From: Pukyongiella litopenaei
Lineage (GTDB): Bacteria; Pseudomonadota; Alphaproteobacteria; Rhodobacterales; Rhodobacteraceae
Assembly: GCF_003008555.2 (NCBI RefSeq)
Contig: NZ_CP027665.1
Span: 2,728,001 to 2,792,000 of the forward strand
Length of the DNA stretch: 64,000 nt
Direction of reading: 5' to 3'
Numbering within the stretch: the stretch's first letter is position 1; the number at the start of each line of letters is the position of its first letter. This document shows, piece after piece, positions 33,605 through 42,471 of this stretch. The position numbers and the translations under genes were made by a program. The notes below the pieces were generated by a model. The model ran no database searches and was not told where the DNA came from. It saw only the letters and a program-made list of their open reading frames with translations.

Positions 33605-33870
33605 CAATGTCCGATCTCATACGCGCCTGGGCGACGCTGATCGCGCTCAGCCTCGGGTCCACCGCCCTGGCGGTCAGCGCGATCCCGCCCGCATGGCAGC
33701 CGGCGGCGGGCGCGGCCATCCTGATACTGGCCTGGGCCAAGGCGCGGGTCATCCTTGCCCGCTATCTGGGGTTGGCCGCCGCGCCGTTCTGGGCGCGCGG
33801 CTTCGGCATCGCGCTGGGTGTTTTCTGCGTGGTGCTGCTGGTGCTCTATCTGATCGCGATCACGCTCTGA
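33601..33870 (+). CDS. norF: NorF, small membrane accessory protein
   Basis: This 89-residue protein has three hydrophobic segments and the order and size expected of NorF, following norE with ATGA overlap. The family is poorly characterised; it supports NO reductase. Its last 11 bases overlap the 3' end of the convergent DUF4202 gene. Confidence 0.85.
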   Translation: MTMSDLIRAWATLIALSLGSTALAVSAIPPAWQPAAGAAILILAWAKARVILARYLGLAAAPFWARGFGIALGVFCVVLLVLYLIAITL

Positions 33871-34420
33871 ACGCGGCGGCGAGCTGCTCCGGCAGGTCGA
33901 ACTCGGCCAGCACCCGCCCGCGTGCGTCGGCTGACATCTTGCGCGCGGTCTTGGCGACGATGCGGTCCAGTTTCGCGGGGTCCTGGGTCTGCGAGAACGG
34001 CGCGAAATACCATTTCAGAAAGACAAAGCAGATCACGTCCTCGAGCGCCTGAACCCGGGGGTCGCGTTTGATCCCCTCCTTGCGCAACATGCGCTGCGCG
34101 GCCTCGATGTCGGCGGCGTCATACCCGGCATCGGCCATCAGGGCGCCAACCCGTTCGGCATGGTGCCGGGCCAGGTCGCTGCGCCAGCCGAGATACCCGG
34201 CACGGCCTTCGGGATAGTCGGCGCGTTTCAGCACCCAGCGTTCGATGTGCTGGCCCCGCGCGGCGATCCGCAGCGGTTCGGACGCATCGGGAAACAGCCG
34301 TTCGAGCTCGGCGGTCATGCGCTGCCCGTAGAGCAGCGCGGCCGGTGTGCCCTCGGACCGGTCAGGATCGGCGGCGTTGGCCGCGTCGATCGTCGCGATC
34401 ACCCGTTCAAACCGGGTCAT
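33860..34420 (-). CDS. DUF4202 family protein
   Basis: This 186-residue soluble protein starts MTRFERVIATIDAANAADPDR and has the blocks RIAARGQHIERWVLKRADYPEGRAGY, HHAERVGALM and ALEDVICFVFL. These are characteristic of the uncharacterised DUF4202 family, which resembles HD-type helical domains through its His/Asp pattern; that reading is inference. It overlaps the upstream Crp/Fnr gene by 4 bases and so forms a two-gene operon with it. Its enzyme activity is unknown. Confidence 0.85.
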   Translation of the reverse strand: MTRFERVIATIDAANAADPDRSEGTPAALLYGQRMTAELERLFPDASEPLRIAARGQHIERWVLKRADYPEGRAGYLGWRSDLARHHAERVGALMADAGYDAADIEAAQRMLRKEGIKRDPRVQALEDVICFVFLKWYFAPFSQTQDPAKLDRIVAKTARKMSADARGRVLAEFDLPEQLAAAFRA

Positions 34421-35124
34421 AGCGCCTTGTTCCAGGCCATTGCCGGGTCTTCGTCGGAATAATACTGCAGTCTTTCGATATCGTCGATGGCGGCGTGGTT
34501 CTTGGTGATCCGCACGCCGACCGACCGCAGCTTGGAAAACGCCCGCGACAGGCTTTCGGGCTTCATGCCCAGCCGCCCGGCGATCAGGATCTTGTCATAG
34601 GGCAGGGTGACGACACAGCTGCCCTGGTCGCAGGGCGCGAGTTTCAGCAGGAACTCGGCCACGCGCTGGGCGCCGGTCTTGGCCTTCATCTGCTCCAGCT
34701 GGCCGATGAGGTCATGCAGGTGCTGGAACGCCGCCGCCATGACAGAAATGCAGATCTCGGGGCGGTTCATCATCAGCGAGGTGAACGCCCGCGCCGGGAT
34801 CTGCAGCAGCGTGCAATCCGTGACCGCCTCGCCCGAAACCGGGTAATCCTGGTCGCGGATTGCCACGGCTTCGCCAAAGCTGCTGCCGGCCGCGCCGACA
34901 TGCACCACCGCCTCGTTGCCGTTGGGGGCGATCCGGAACAGTTTCATCCAGCCGTCCAGCACGACATGGATGCACCGGGCCGGTTCCCCCTGCATGAAGA
35001 TCGTCTGACCGCGTTCAAAGCTGCGCGTCGAGGAGGCCTGCAGCAGTTCCCGTGCGATCGCCTCGGGCATCGTCCTGAGCAGCAGCGACCCACGCGCCAC
35101 GTTTTCTTGTTCTTGGCTGATCAT
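34417..35124 (-). CDS. Crp/Fnr-family transcriptional regulator of denitrification (DNR/NnrR-like)
   Basis: This 235-residue regulator has a cNMP-type beta-roll (about residues 20-140), a dimer helix (AFQHLHDLIGQLEQMKAKTGAQRV) and a C-terminal HTH. The recognition helix holds PESLSRAFSKL. The E-x-x-S-R pattern is that of FNR-type proteins reading TTGAT/TTGAC half sites, matching the boxes at 5944, 24971 and 28353. It lacks the N-terminal Cys cluster of oxygen-sensing FNR, so a DNR/NnrR-type NO-responsive role is likely. Subfamily naming needs a tree. Confidence 0.88.
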   Translation of the reverse strand: MISQEQENVARGSLLLRTMPEAIARELLQASSTRSFERGQTIFMQGEPARCIHVVLDGWMKLFRIAPNGNEAVVHVGAAGSSFGEAVAIRDQDYPVSGEAVTDCTLLQIPARAFTSLMMNRPEICISVMAAAFQHLHDLIGQLEQMKAKTGAQRVAEFLLKLAPCDQGSCVVTLPYDKILIAGRLGMKPESLSRAFSKLRSVGVRITKNHAAIDDIERLQYYSDEDPAMAWNKAL

Positions 35125-35361
35125 GTGGACCCTTCAATCCTTGTGGCTGCGAATCGCCCTGAAATCAGGCGGTTCCGGCTTCGTCGTCCGATGTTTCATC
35201 GTCGGCGTCCCCTTATCACAACTCATTGGCGAGTTGCCAGCGCTACCGGCGCCTCCTGCAGGCTGCCAGCCGCGCTGTTGCGGGGAATTGTTCCTTTTCT
35301 TGCGGGGGCCGATCTGCCACCCATGTAGCCCATGCAGTTACGGATTCGCGGAGGAGTAACA
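35125..35361. promoter_or_regulatory. Divergent intergenic region, Crp/Fnr regulator and TAXI gene
   Basis: This 237-base region lies between two divergent genes. It has no convincing FNR box. It holds a 6-bp inverted repeat CAACTC-N6-GAGTTG at 35219-35236 that could be an operator or a short hairpin. A GCGGAGGAG ribosome site for the TAXI gene lies at its right end. Confidence 0.45.
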
Positions 35362-36321
35362 ATGCGACATTTCATCTGTGCGACATTCACAGCAGCGATG
35401 GCGCTGGGGCTGGCGGCCGGACCGCTCGCGGCGGAAACGCGCGTCACCTACAAGTCGGCGAAATCGACCTCGTCCTATTACCAGATGGGCGTGCAGATCG
35501 CCGAGGCGATGAAGGCGGGCTCGGATGGAGACATCATCGTCACGGTCGAGGAAAGCCAGGGCTCGGTGCAGAACGTGATGGAGGTGCGCGCCCGTGGCGG
35601 CGACTATGTGTTCACCACGCCGCCGGCGCTGGTCGGGCTGGCCCAGCAGGGCAAGGCGATGTTCGAGGGCAAGGGGGATCCGGCCTTTGACGAGATCCGC
35701 GCCCTGTTCCCGATCCCGTCGCTGACCATGCATTTCGTGATGTCGAAAGACTCCGGCGTGGCCTCGATCGACGACCTGGACGGCAAGACGATCCTGCTGG
35801 GCAAGGGGTCGTTCGGCGCGCGCGAAGGCGAGAAATATCTCGACCTGTTCGGGCTGATGGACAAGGTGCAGATCGCGGATGTGGAACTGTCGGGGGCGGT
35901 CCCGGCGATGAAGAACGGCCAGATCGACGGCTTCGTCACCGCCGGGTCCTGGCCCGCGCCGAACGTGATCGAGGCCGCCGCCTCGACCGGGGTCACGGTG
36001 CTGTCGCTGACAGATGAACAGATCGAGATGACCAAGCGGGCGCTGCTGGTGATCCCGGCGGGCACCTATGCGGGGCAGGAGACCGACATCCAGACCACCT
36101 CGTTGCCGGTGGTCGCCTTTGCCACCACCAGGATGGATGACGACACCGCCTATGCGCTGACCAGGACCTTCTGGGAAGGCCGGGCGGCGATGGCCGAGGC
36201 CGCGCCGTGGTGGAACGGTGTGGACGAGGCGCTGATGGCCAATATTTCGGGCAAGCTGCATCCCGGCGCCGTCCGCTATTACGAAGAGGCCGGGTTCACC
36301 CTGACCGACGGGCAGAAGTAA
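35362..36321 (+). CDS. TAXI-family TRAP transporter substrate-binding protein
   Basis: This 319-residue periplasmic protein has a cleavable signal (MRHFICATFTAAMALGLAAG...LAAE). It contains the TAXI-family opening strand YKSAKSTSSYYQMG and the DLDGKTILLGKGSFGA block typical of TAXI binding proteins. It captures an unknown organic acid-like solute. The downstream permease gene begins 10 bases later. The ATG at 35362 has GGAGGAG in front; an upstream ATG at 35332 would spoil the signal peptide. Confidence 0.9.
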   Translation: MRHFICATFTAAMALGLAAGPLAAETRVTYKSAKSTSSYYQMGVQIAEAMKAGSDGDIIVTVEESQGSVQNVMEVRARGGDYVFTTPPALVGLAQQGKAMFEGKGDPAFDEIRALFPIPSLTMHFVMSKDSGVASIDDLDGKTILLGKGSFGAREGEKYLDLFGLMDKVQIADVELSGAVPAMKNGQIDGFVTAGSWPAPNVIEAAASTGVTVLSLTDEQIEMTKRALLVIPAGTYAGQETDIQTTSLPVVAFATTRMDDDTAYALTRTFWEGRAAMAEAAPWWNGVDEALMANISGKLHPGAVRYYEEAGFTLTDGQK

Positions 36322-36331
36322 TCCGGGCCAC

Positions 36332-38119
36332 ATGACGGATACGGTTGCGGCGCGCGGCCCGGTGCGGGCGGCCTGGATCGTCCTGGCCGCCGCGCTGGTT
36401 CTCTATCACCTCGGGCTGATCTTCTGGGGGCTGGTGCCGAACCTGGTCAGCCGGCCGCTGCACCTGGCCTTTGTCCTGCCCTTCGTGCTGGTCTTGCCGG
36501 CCGGCTCGCCGGCGGTGCGGGCGTCGGGGGCGGTTCTGGCGGCGCTGGGCATGGCGGCGGCGATCTGGGTGGCGTTGAACCACGACCGGCTGGGCGACCA
36601 GTACGGGTTTCTCGAGGGCGGGTTCCAGTTCGCCGTGGCCGTCACCCTGCTGGCGGTGGTGATCGAAGCCGCCCGGCGCGCGATCGGCTGGCCGTTGCCG
36701 CTGGTCGCGGTGGCGGCGCTGGCCTATGCCATATGGGGGCAGCACATACCCGGTGAGTTCGGCCATTCCGGCACGCCGCTGGCGAGTTTCCTGGGCACCA
36801 TGACCATCGCCGAAGGCGGCATCTGGGGCAGCCTGACCGCCGTATCCGTGGGCGTGGTGGCGATCTTCGTCATCTTCGGCGCGGTGCTGAACGCGGGCGA
36901 GGCGGGGCAGGGGTTCATGAACGTGGCCGCGGCAGCGGCGGGGCGGCTGACCGGCGGCGCGGCCAAGGTGTCGGTGATCTCGTCGGCGCTGTTCGGGTCG
37001 ATCTCGGGGTCGGCCTCGGCCAATGTCGCCTCGACCGGGGCGATCACCCTGCCGGCGATGACCCGGCTGGGCTATCCGAAACGGCTGGCGGCGGCGGTCG
37101 AGGCGGTGGCCTCGTCGGGCGGGCAGATCATGCCGCCGCTGATGGGAGCCGGGGCCTTTGTCATGGTCGAACTGACCGGGGTTCCCTATACCGGGATCGT
37201 CGCCGCCGCGATCCTGCCCGCGTTGCTCTATTTCCTCGCGGTCTGGATGGGCATCAATGCCCAGGCCCGCCGCGTCGAACTGCGCGGCATCGCCCCCGAA
37301 GATCGCCCCGGCGCGCGTGATGTCGTGATCACCTCGGCCTTTTTCCTGGTCCCCTTCACGGTGCTGCTCTGGGGCATGTTCGGGGCGGGTTACACCGCGC
37401 AGTATTCGGCCTGCATGGCGATACTTTCCGGCACGGCGCTGCTGTTCGTGGGGCGCAAGGGGCGGCTGACACGGGCCGAGATCGCCGCCCGGCTGGTGAC
37501 CGCGCTGCTGACCGCCGCGCGGCAGGTGTCGATGATCGCGGCGATCATCTTCTGCGCGTCGATCGTGATCGGCGTGCTGGCGGTGACCGGGCTGGGGGTC
37601 AAGATCACCTCGCTGATCCTGTCCGGATCCGGCGGGATGCTCTGGGCGTCGCTGCTGCTGACCGCGCTGGCCTGCCTTGTGCTGGGCATGGAGGTGCCCA
37701 CGACCGCGGCCTATGTGATCTGCGTATCGGTTGCCGGGCCTGCGCTGATCAGCCAGGGGCTGGAGCCGTTGCAGGCGCATCTGTTCGTGTTCTGGTTCGC
37801 GCTTCTGTCCACGATCACGCCGCCGGTCTGCGGCGCGGTGTTCATCGCCGCGGGCATGATCGGCGAGAACTGGATCAGGGTCGCGACCAGCGCGATGGCG
37901 CTGGGGGTCGGGCTCTATGTGATCCCGCTGGGCATGGTCGCAAACCCGGAGCTGCTGCAACTGGCCGAGATGCCCGTTGCCGCCCTGTTCGCGGCGGTGC
38001 GGATCGGTGCGGGGCTGACGCTGATCAGCTATGGGCTGATCGGGTTTCGCGCGCTGCCCGCGCGGCTGGCGGCGGGGCTGGCCGGGCTGGCGCTGGTGTT
38101 CGCCGGGCTGGCGTTCTGA
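36332..38119 (+). CDS. TRAP transporter fused permease (TAXI type)
   Basis: This 595-residue membrane protein contains about 16-18 hydrophobic segments, with the small DctQ-like part fused to the large DctM part, as usual for TAXI systems. Family blocks are SSALFGSISGSASANVASTG, AVASSGGQIMPPLMGAGAFV and the C-terminal FWFALLSTITPPVCGAVF. It works with the binding protein just upstream. The substrate is unknown. Confidence 0.92.
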   Translation: MTDTVAARGPVRAAWIVLAAALVLYHLGLIFWGLVPNLVSRPLHLAFVLPFVLVLPAGSPAVRASGAVLAALGMAAAIWVALNHDRLGDQYGFLEGGFQFAVAVTLLAVVIEAARRAIGWPLPLVAVAALAYAIWGQHIPGEFGHSGTPLASFLGTMTIAEGGIWGSLTAVSVGVVAIFVIFGAVLNAGEAGQGFMNVAAAAAGRLTGGAAKVSVISSALFGSISGSASANVASTGAITLPAMTRLGYPKRLAAAVEAVASSGGQIMPPLMGAGAFVMVELTGVPYTGIVAAAILPALLYFLAVWMGINAQARRVELRGIAPEDRPGARDVVITSAFFLVPFTVLLWGMFGAGYTAQYSACMAILSGTALLFVGRKGRLTRAEIAARLVTALLTAARQVSMIAAIIFCASIVIGVLAVTGLGVKITSLILSGSGGMLWASLLLTALACLVLGMEVPTTAAYVICVSVAGPALISQGLEPLQAHLFVFWFALLSTITPPVCGAVFIAAGMIGENWIRVATSAMALGVGLYVIPLGMVANPELLQLAEMPVAALFAAVRIGAGLTLISYGLIGFRALPARLAAGLAGLALVFAGLAF

Positions 38120-38146
38120 GCCGACCTGTCGGGAATCGGCATTTTC
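38120..38146 (+). terminator. Weak terminator-like hairpin after the TRAP permease
   Basis: GCCGA and TCGGC can pair around an 11-base loop and are followed by ATTTTC. The stem is only 5 bp, so termination strength is doubtful. Confidence 0.35.
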
Positions 38147-38158
38147 GTGTAGGATCGG

Positions 38159-38176
38159 GGCATTGATTTCAATGCC
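38159..38176. promoter_or_regulatory. Perfect inverted repeat before the HEAGH protein gene
   Basis: GGCATTGATTTCAATGCC is an 8-bp dyad with a 2-base centre, located 45 bases before the ATG at 38221. The tiny loop argues for a protein-binding operator rather than an RNA hairpin. The inner TTGATTTCAA is loosely FNR-like but the spacing is wrong for FNR. Confidence 0.5.
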
Positions 38177-38220
38177 TGTTGCCATGCCGTTTGCATCGCC
38201 CGTTTCGAAAGGATGTCTCG

Positions 38221-40977
38221 ATGTCCGATGACGACCCTGACTGGCCGCTTCCGCCCTATGACGATCCCGCCACCGCGCCGCACTGGCTGCGCGTCGAAGA
38301 CCAGTATCCCGGATCGGGCCGCAATTCGCGGCTGGTGGCGCATTGGACCGCGCCCTATGTGGCCGAGTATCCGGTGGGCGACGATCCCAATGACAAGCTG
38401 GCCCTGGCGGCGTCGCGTTACCTGCACAGGCTGACGACCTTCATGGCATCAGCCGGGATGCCGCTGAACCTTCCGGCGGGATGGGCGGCGGCGCTGGCGG
38501 CTGGTGACATTCTGAACTGGTTGCCGGTCTGGCCCGCGGTGGGTGAGACCTCACCCGGATTGCCGCCACCGCTGGCATCGTGGAACCTGTCGCGGGAATC
38601 CGATCACGAATTGCCGGCAACGGTGGTGATGGTGGCGGCGGAAACCCCGTTGGGCGTCCTGCTGTCGCCCAATGTGGGATTGCGGGTGCCGATGCAGGTG
38701 TCGCCGCGCGATCGCGGCGGGTTCAGGGTCACCATCCGCTCGCTGACCGCCGAACTGCCGCAGCCCGGCACAATCAGCCTGTCCGAGATCGCGGCCGGGA
38801 TCAGCGTGTCGGAACGCACCGTTCTGTTCGATACCCTCGGACGGATGCTTGGCGCATTGAAAGACGGTTACGGCCGGGCCCGGATCGAGGCGACCGCACC
38901 GGTCGAGCCCGGCACCCTGAGCACAGACGAGATCCACTTTGCCGATACGGCCGGGCTGATCGGGGAACCTTTCACTGTCACGACGATTGGCAGGGCGCGC
39001 GGCGCGGTGGGGATCAACCCGCCGAGCCTGAGACTGGAAACACGGCTGGATTTCACCGCCGAGGGCGACGATTTCACGGCCCGTCACATCCGGCATTGCC
39101 CGCTGGTGTCGCACGCGGTGGGTGAGGCCAAGGTATTCGTGCGCACCCCCGCGGACAGCCCGTTCGTCAAGAAGGCCGGCGCGCGCTACAGGTTCAGCCG
39201 ACGCCGCCCGGCGGCACCCGATCCGGTGCTGGACGAGTTTCGCGAATACCGCCGCATCTCGGGCCATGTGAACGCGATACTGAAGGATACCGGGTTCCGG
39301 GTGCGGCAATGCCCCCGTCTCGTGCATACGGATACCGACGGGAACGCCACGAAGGTCGTGGATCTCGACGGCACAGGGAACCCGCAGCCGCGGCGCGACG
39401 ATTTCTCGGCGATCAGCGCGTTCTACAACGCGCGCGCGTTCTTCGACCTGATGGCGGAATTCGGCCTGCCGCCGTCAACCTATGTGGTGCGGGCGCAGCA
39501 GGAACTGCAGGTGTTCTACCGCGCCGGGATCACGCCGGGGCCGGGGGGCAGCGGCAACACGGTGAACGCCCAGGTGGCCTATGACTGCACGACGGCCGAC
39601 GAACTGCCGTTCATCAACCTGAACCTGGCGCTGGCCGACCTGGCGCGCCGGGCGCGGCCGGCCGGGTCGCCGGGCAAACAATGGGCGCAGCCGCTGGGGA
39701 TCGCCGCCTCCGGGCGCTGGATGCTGCACGAGGCGGGGCATTACCTGCTGGCGGCGCGGATCGGGCAGCTGGAGTTCGATTTCGCGCACAGCCCCGGCGA
39801 CGCGCTGGCGGCGGTGGCCCATGATCCCACCTCGCGGCTGGCCGACCCGCGCCGCGGGGTGAACGCGGACATGCGCTTTTTTACCTATCCCTTCGTGTTC
39901 GCACCGCGCCGCCATGACCGTTCGCCGCTGCAGGGCTGGGGCTGGTATGGCTACCTGAACCGGGCGGTGATCGAACAAGTGCCCGGTCGCTGCGGGGTGA
40001 CCAAGGGCTATCTGAGCGAACAGATCCTGTCCACGACCGTGTTCCGGCTGTATCGCGCGCTGGGTGGCGACACGCTGAACGCGGCGGGCGACCCCGATCA
40101 CCTCGTGCGGCGGCGGGCGGCGGCGGTGACCCTGTTCCTGCTGATCCGCGCCATTGCCGGGCTGGCGCAGTCGCCGTCGCGGGCCGAGGCGCTGGAACTG
40201 GGCATGGAGGATGTCAGCCTGACCATGACCCAATCGCAGATCTGGTCCCTCGCTGGCGGGGATGGCGAACTGATCCCGGTGCCACACCAACCGGAGGGCT
40301 CGGCCCCGCAACCGGCGCCGACCCCGGTGCCCTGGCAGGGCGGGGTGGCGCACAAGGTGGTGCGCTGGGCGTTCGAGGCGCAGGGGATGTTCCCGGGCGA
40401 CCCCACGCAGATCCAGCATGGCCCCGGCCTTGCGCCGCCGGTGGATATCTACATTCGCGACCGCCGTCCCGAGAGCGAAACGACCGAGGCCGGGCCGGTG
40501 CGCTACGGCCCCGGCAGCTATCGCCCGGTCTCGCTGCACTTTGGCGCGGACATGGACTGGACCATGGCCGAGCCCTTCGAGATCGGCAATCGCGGGCAGT
40601 TTCCGGCAACCGGGATCAAATTGCGGGCCTGGGTGGGACTGGCCATCGGTCCTGGTTCGGCCGATTGGGAAAACAGCGCGTCGATTGTCTGGGCGGCCCT
40701 CGTCACGTTCACGATCGCCAACCCGATCGCGCCGGGCGACAGCCTCGTATTGCCTGACGACATCCTGACCGATGCGCTGGCGGAATTCGAGGTGGCGCCG
40801 CAAGTGGCGTTCCTGCTGGTAGAGCTTTCCTGCCCCTTCGACCGCGCCAATACCGACCCGGCGGCCGGGCTGGCCTGCGCCGTAACCGGCACCGATGGGC
40901 TGCCCGGCACCCCGCGGGCGCTGGCCGACCTGGTGGCGGGTGACAACAACCTGGGCCTGCTGGTGGGCGGGGTCTGA
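38221..40977 (+). CDS. Large unrecognised protein with HEAGH metalloprotease-like motif
   Basis: I do not recognise this 918-residue protein as a whole. It has no signal peptide (MSDDDPDWPLPPYDD) and no clear membrane helix. An HEAGH motif at residues 503-507, inside a helix-like context (WMLHEAGHYLLAARIG), matches the HExxH zinc site of gluzincin-type peptidases. A following FAHSPGDALAAVAHD could supply further ligands. The C-terminal third has beta-rich segments. AAGGATG precedes the ATG. It converges with a PAP2-like gene 17 bases downstream. Peptidase function is inference from one motif. Confidence 0.75.
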   Translation: MSDDDPDWPLPPYDDPATAPHWLRVEDQYPGSGRNSRLVAHWTAPYVAEYPVGDDPNDKLALAASRYLHRLTTFMASAGMPLNLPAGWAAALAAGDILNWLPVWPAVGETSPGLPPPLASWNLSRESDHELPATVVMVAAETPLGVLLSPNVGLRVPMQVSPRDRGGFRVTIRSLTAELPQPGTISLSEIAAGISVSERTVLFDTLGRMLGALKDGYGRARIEATAPVEPGTLSTDEIHFADTAGLIGEPFTVTTIGRARGAVGINPPSLRLETRLDFTAEGDDFTARHIRHCPLVSHAVGEAKVFVRTPADSPFVKKAGARYRFSRRRPAAPDPVLDEFREYRRISGHVNAILKDTGFRVRQCPRLVHTDTDGNATKVVDLDGTGNPQPRRDDFSAISAFYNARAFFDLMAEFGLPPSTYVVRAQQELQVFYRAGITPGPGGSGNTVNAQVAYDCTTADELPFINLNLALADLARRARPAGSPGKQWAQPLGIAASGRWMLHEAGHYLLAARIGQLEFDFAHSPGDALAAVAHDPTSRLADPRRGVNADMRFFTYPFVFAPRRHDRSPLQGWGWYGYLNRAVIEQVPGRCGVTKGYLSEQILSTTVFRLYRALGGDTLNAAGDPDHLVRRRAAAVTLFLLIRAIAGLAQSPSRAEALELGMEDVSLTMTQSQIWSLAGGDGELIPVPHQPEGSAPQPAPTPVPWQGGVAHKVVRWAFEAQGMFPGDPTQIQHGPGLAPPVDIYIRDRRPESETTEAGPVRYGPGSYRPVSLHFGADMDWTMAEPFEIGNRGQFPATGIKLRAWVGLAIGPGSADWENSASIVWAALVTFTIANPIAPGDSLVLPDDILTDALAEFEVAPQVAFLLVELSCPFDRANTDPAAGLACAVTGTDGLPGTPRALADLVAGDNNLGLLVGGV

Positions 40978-40994
40978 TCCCCGCGCGTCCGGCC

Positions 40995-42380
40995 TCAGAC
41001 CCAGAGATCGGGCACCGGCCATTCCGCCTTGGCCTGTTGCAGCACCGTTTGCAGCGTCGGGCAGGCGATCGGCCCGGTGGCGGCGGGGTTCTGCTGCCCC
41101 GGCCGGTTGATCAGCGCATCCCACAGCCCGGCGGCCAGGTGGCGGCTGCCATAGCTGTCGGACGGGTAATGCACGCCGATCCGTTCCCGGTTTACCGCCA
41201 TGCGCTGCGCGATGTCCAGCAGCGGCGACGGGATCGGCCCGTCGCCGTTCAGGTCGGACCAGATCGGTTTGCGCAAAAGCGCGCCGGACCCCGGCTCGAC
41301 CAGCGGCGGCGGTGGCGCTGCGTTGGACTTTTGCACGCCGTAGCGGCAGTAGAGCCCGGGTATCTCCAGCAGCAGCAGCGACAGGAAATGCGCGGTGAAG
41401 GAATGACCGCTGGGAAAGGCCGGATGCGAGGGCGGCCCGAACGGCACGGTCAGGCCGGGACACAGCACCGACGGCCGCACCCGTTTGTAATGGGCCTTGT
41501 AGGCCATGTAGACCACGTTGGCCATCGACAGGCCCACGTTGATCAGCTCCAGCGTGCGCGGGTGTTCCCAGGCGTTGATCTGGCAGAAATGGATCAGGTA
41601 GGCGGGCATCCCGTCGGCCTGCACATCCGCCTCGACCAGATAATTCTGGCGGTCGTTTTCCATATAGACCTTCAGCGCCGCGATTTCGTCACTGATGCTC
41701 TGGAAGGCATCGGCCGGGCTGTTGAGACCGATATTCCAGTCGAGGTCAGACCGTTCCAGCCAGCCCAGCGCCAGGGGGTTGATCCGTGTGGGATGCCATT
41801 TCTCCCATTCCCCGGCCAGTTCCAGCGCCGCCAGCGTCGCCGGTTCCGAACGGTCGGCGGCGCGCAGCCATTCGCCCAGATGCGGGTCGAAGGGCAGCGA
41901 CCAGAACCGCAGCGCCGGGTCCCAGTCCTCGGTCCGCCATTCCAGCGGCGGGCTTCCGGGCTGGTAGGGGTTGATGATGAATTCGAGCGGAAAGGGCTGG
42001 TTGCCGGCATTGTCGGGTGTGAAATCCAGCGCCCAGGGCAGCAGCGCCAGTTCGATCGGCGTGCCGTAATAGCTGCGGATCAGCCCGATGCCGCCACCCG
42101 CGCCCTCGGGGATCGCCCCCGGCGGATAGGGCGTGTCGCCCAGTCCCAGCCCGCTGCCAAGCCCCAGCCCGTTGCCGAGACCCAGACCCAGCCCCAGACC
42201 GTTGCCCAGCCCCAACCCGTTGCCCAGCCCCAACCCGTTGCCCAACCCGAGGCCCAGCCCGAGCCCCAACCCGTTGCTCTGCCCCAGCCCCAGCCCGCGC
42301 GATGCGCCCAATCCCAGACCCAATCCCAGTCCCAGCCCCGGCGAAGCCGATCGTCCGGCGGATGTATCAAACGTCGTCAT
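40995..42380 (-). CDS. PAP2/vanadium-haloperoxidase-like protein with Gly-Leu repeat N-terminus
   Basis: This 461-residue protein has all three phosphate/vanadate-site motifs of the PAP2 and vanadium haloperoxidase superfamily. They are KAHYKRVRP (K-x6-RP), PSGHS, and NRERIGVHYPSD (R-x5-H-x3-D). Residues 15-81 are almost only Gly and Leu, broken by N, S, Q and A. No signal peptide is evident. AGGAAGGAG stands before the ATG at 42380; an upstream in-frame ATG at 42458 has no such site. It could be an acid phosphatase or a haloperoxidase, and the sequence does not settle which. Confidence 0.82.
   Translation of the reverse strand: MTTFDTSAGRSASPGLGLGLGLGLGASRGLGLGQSNGLGLGLGLGLGNGLGLGNGLGLGNGLGLGLGLGNGLGLGSGLGLGDTPYPPGAIPEGAGGGIGLIRSYYGTPIELALLPWALDFTPDNAGNQPFPLEFIINPYQPGSPPLEWRTEDWDPALRFWSLPFDPHLGEWLRAADRSEPATLAALELAGEWEKWHPTRINPLALGWLERSDLDWNIGLNSPADAFQSISDEIAALKVYMENDRQNYLVEADVQADGMPAYLIHFCQINAWEHPRTLELINVGLSMANVVYMAYKAHYKRVRPSVLCPGLTVPFGPPSHPAFPSGHSFTAHFLSLLLLEIPGLYCRYGVQKSNAAPPPPLVEPGSGALLRKPIWSDLNGDGPIPSPLLDIAQRMAVNRERIGVHYPSDSYGSRHLAAGLWDALINRPGQQNPAATGPIACPTLQTVLQQAKAEWPVPDLWV
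42138..42338 (-). repeat. Tandem Gly-Leu coding repeat
   Basis: About 200 bases encode an alternating GLGLG...N pattern (residues 15-81 of the PAP2-like protein). On the plus strand the DNA shows near-identical 18-base units of CCC-AGC/AAC-CCG-TTG type. Such repeats expand or contract by slippage, so length may vary between strains. Nothing outside the coding frame suggests another role. Confidence 0.85.
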
Positions 42381-42471
42381 GTCAAATCTCCTTCCTGCAA
42401 TTGGCGGTTCAAGAACTGTGCCATGGGGCGCGTTGATATCCGGATTGCCGCGCGCCACCCCTCGGCGCCGG

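Noticed and set aside
36296-38185. 629-codon frame antisense to the TRAP permease
   Set aside because: Composition is dominated by R, H, Q, G and D with no motif; the sense strand encodes a clear TRAP permease.
42138-42338. CRISPR-like array
   Set aside because: The repeat units are contiguous with no unique spacers and encode an in-frame Gly-Leu repeat.
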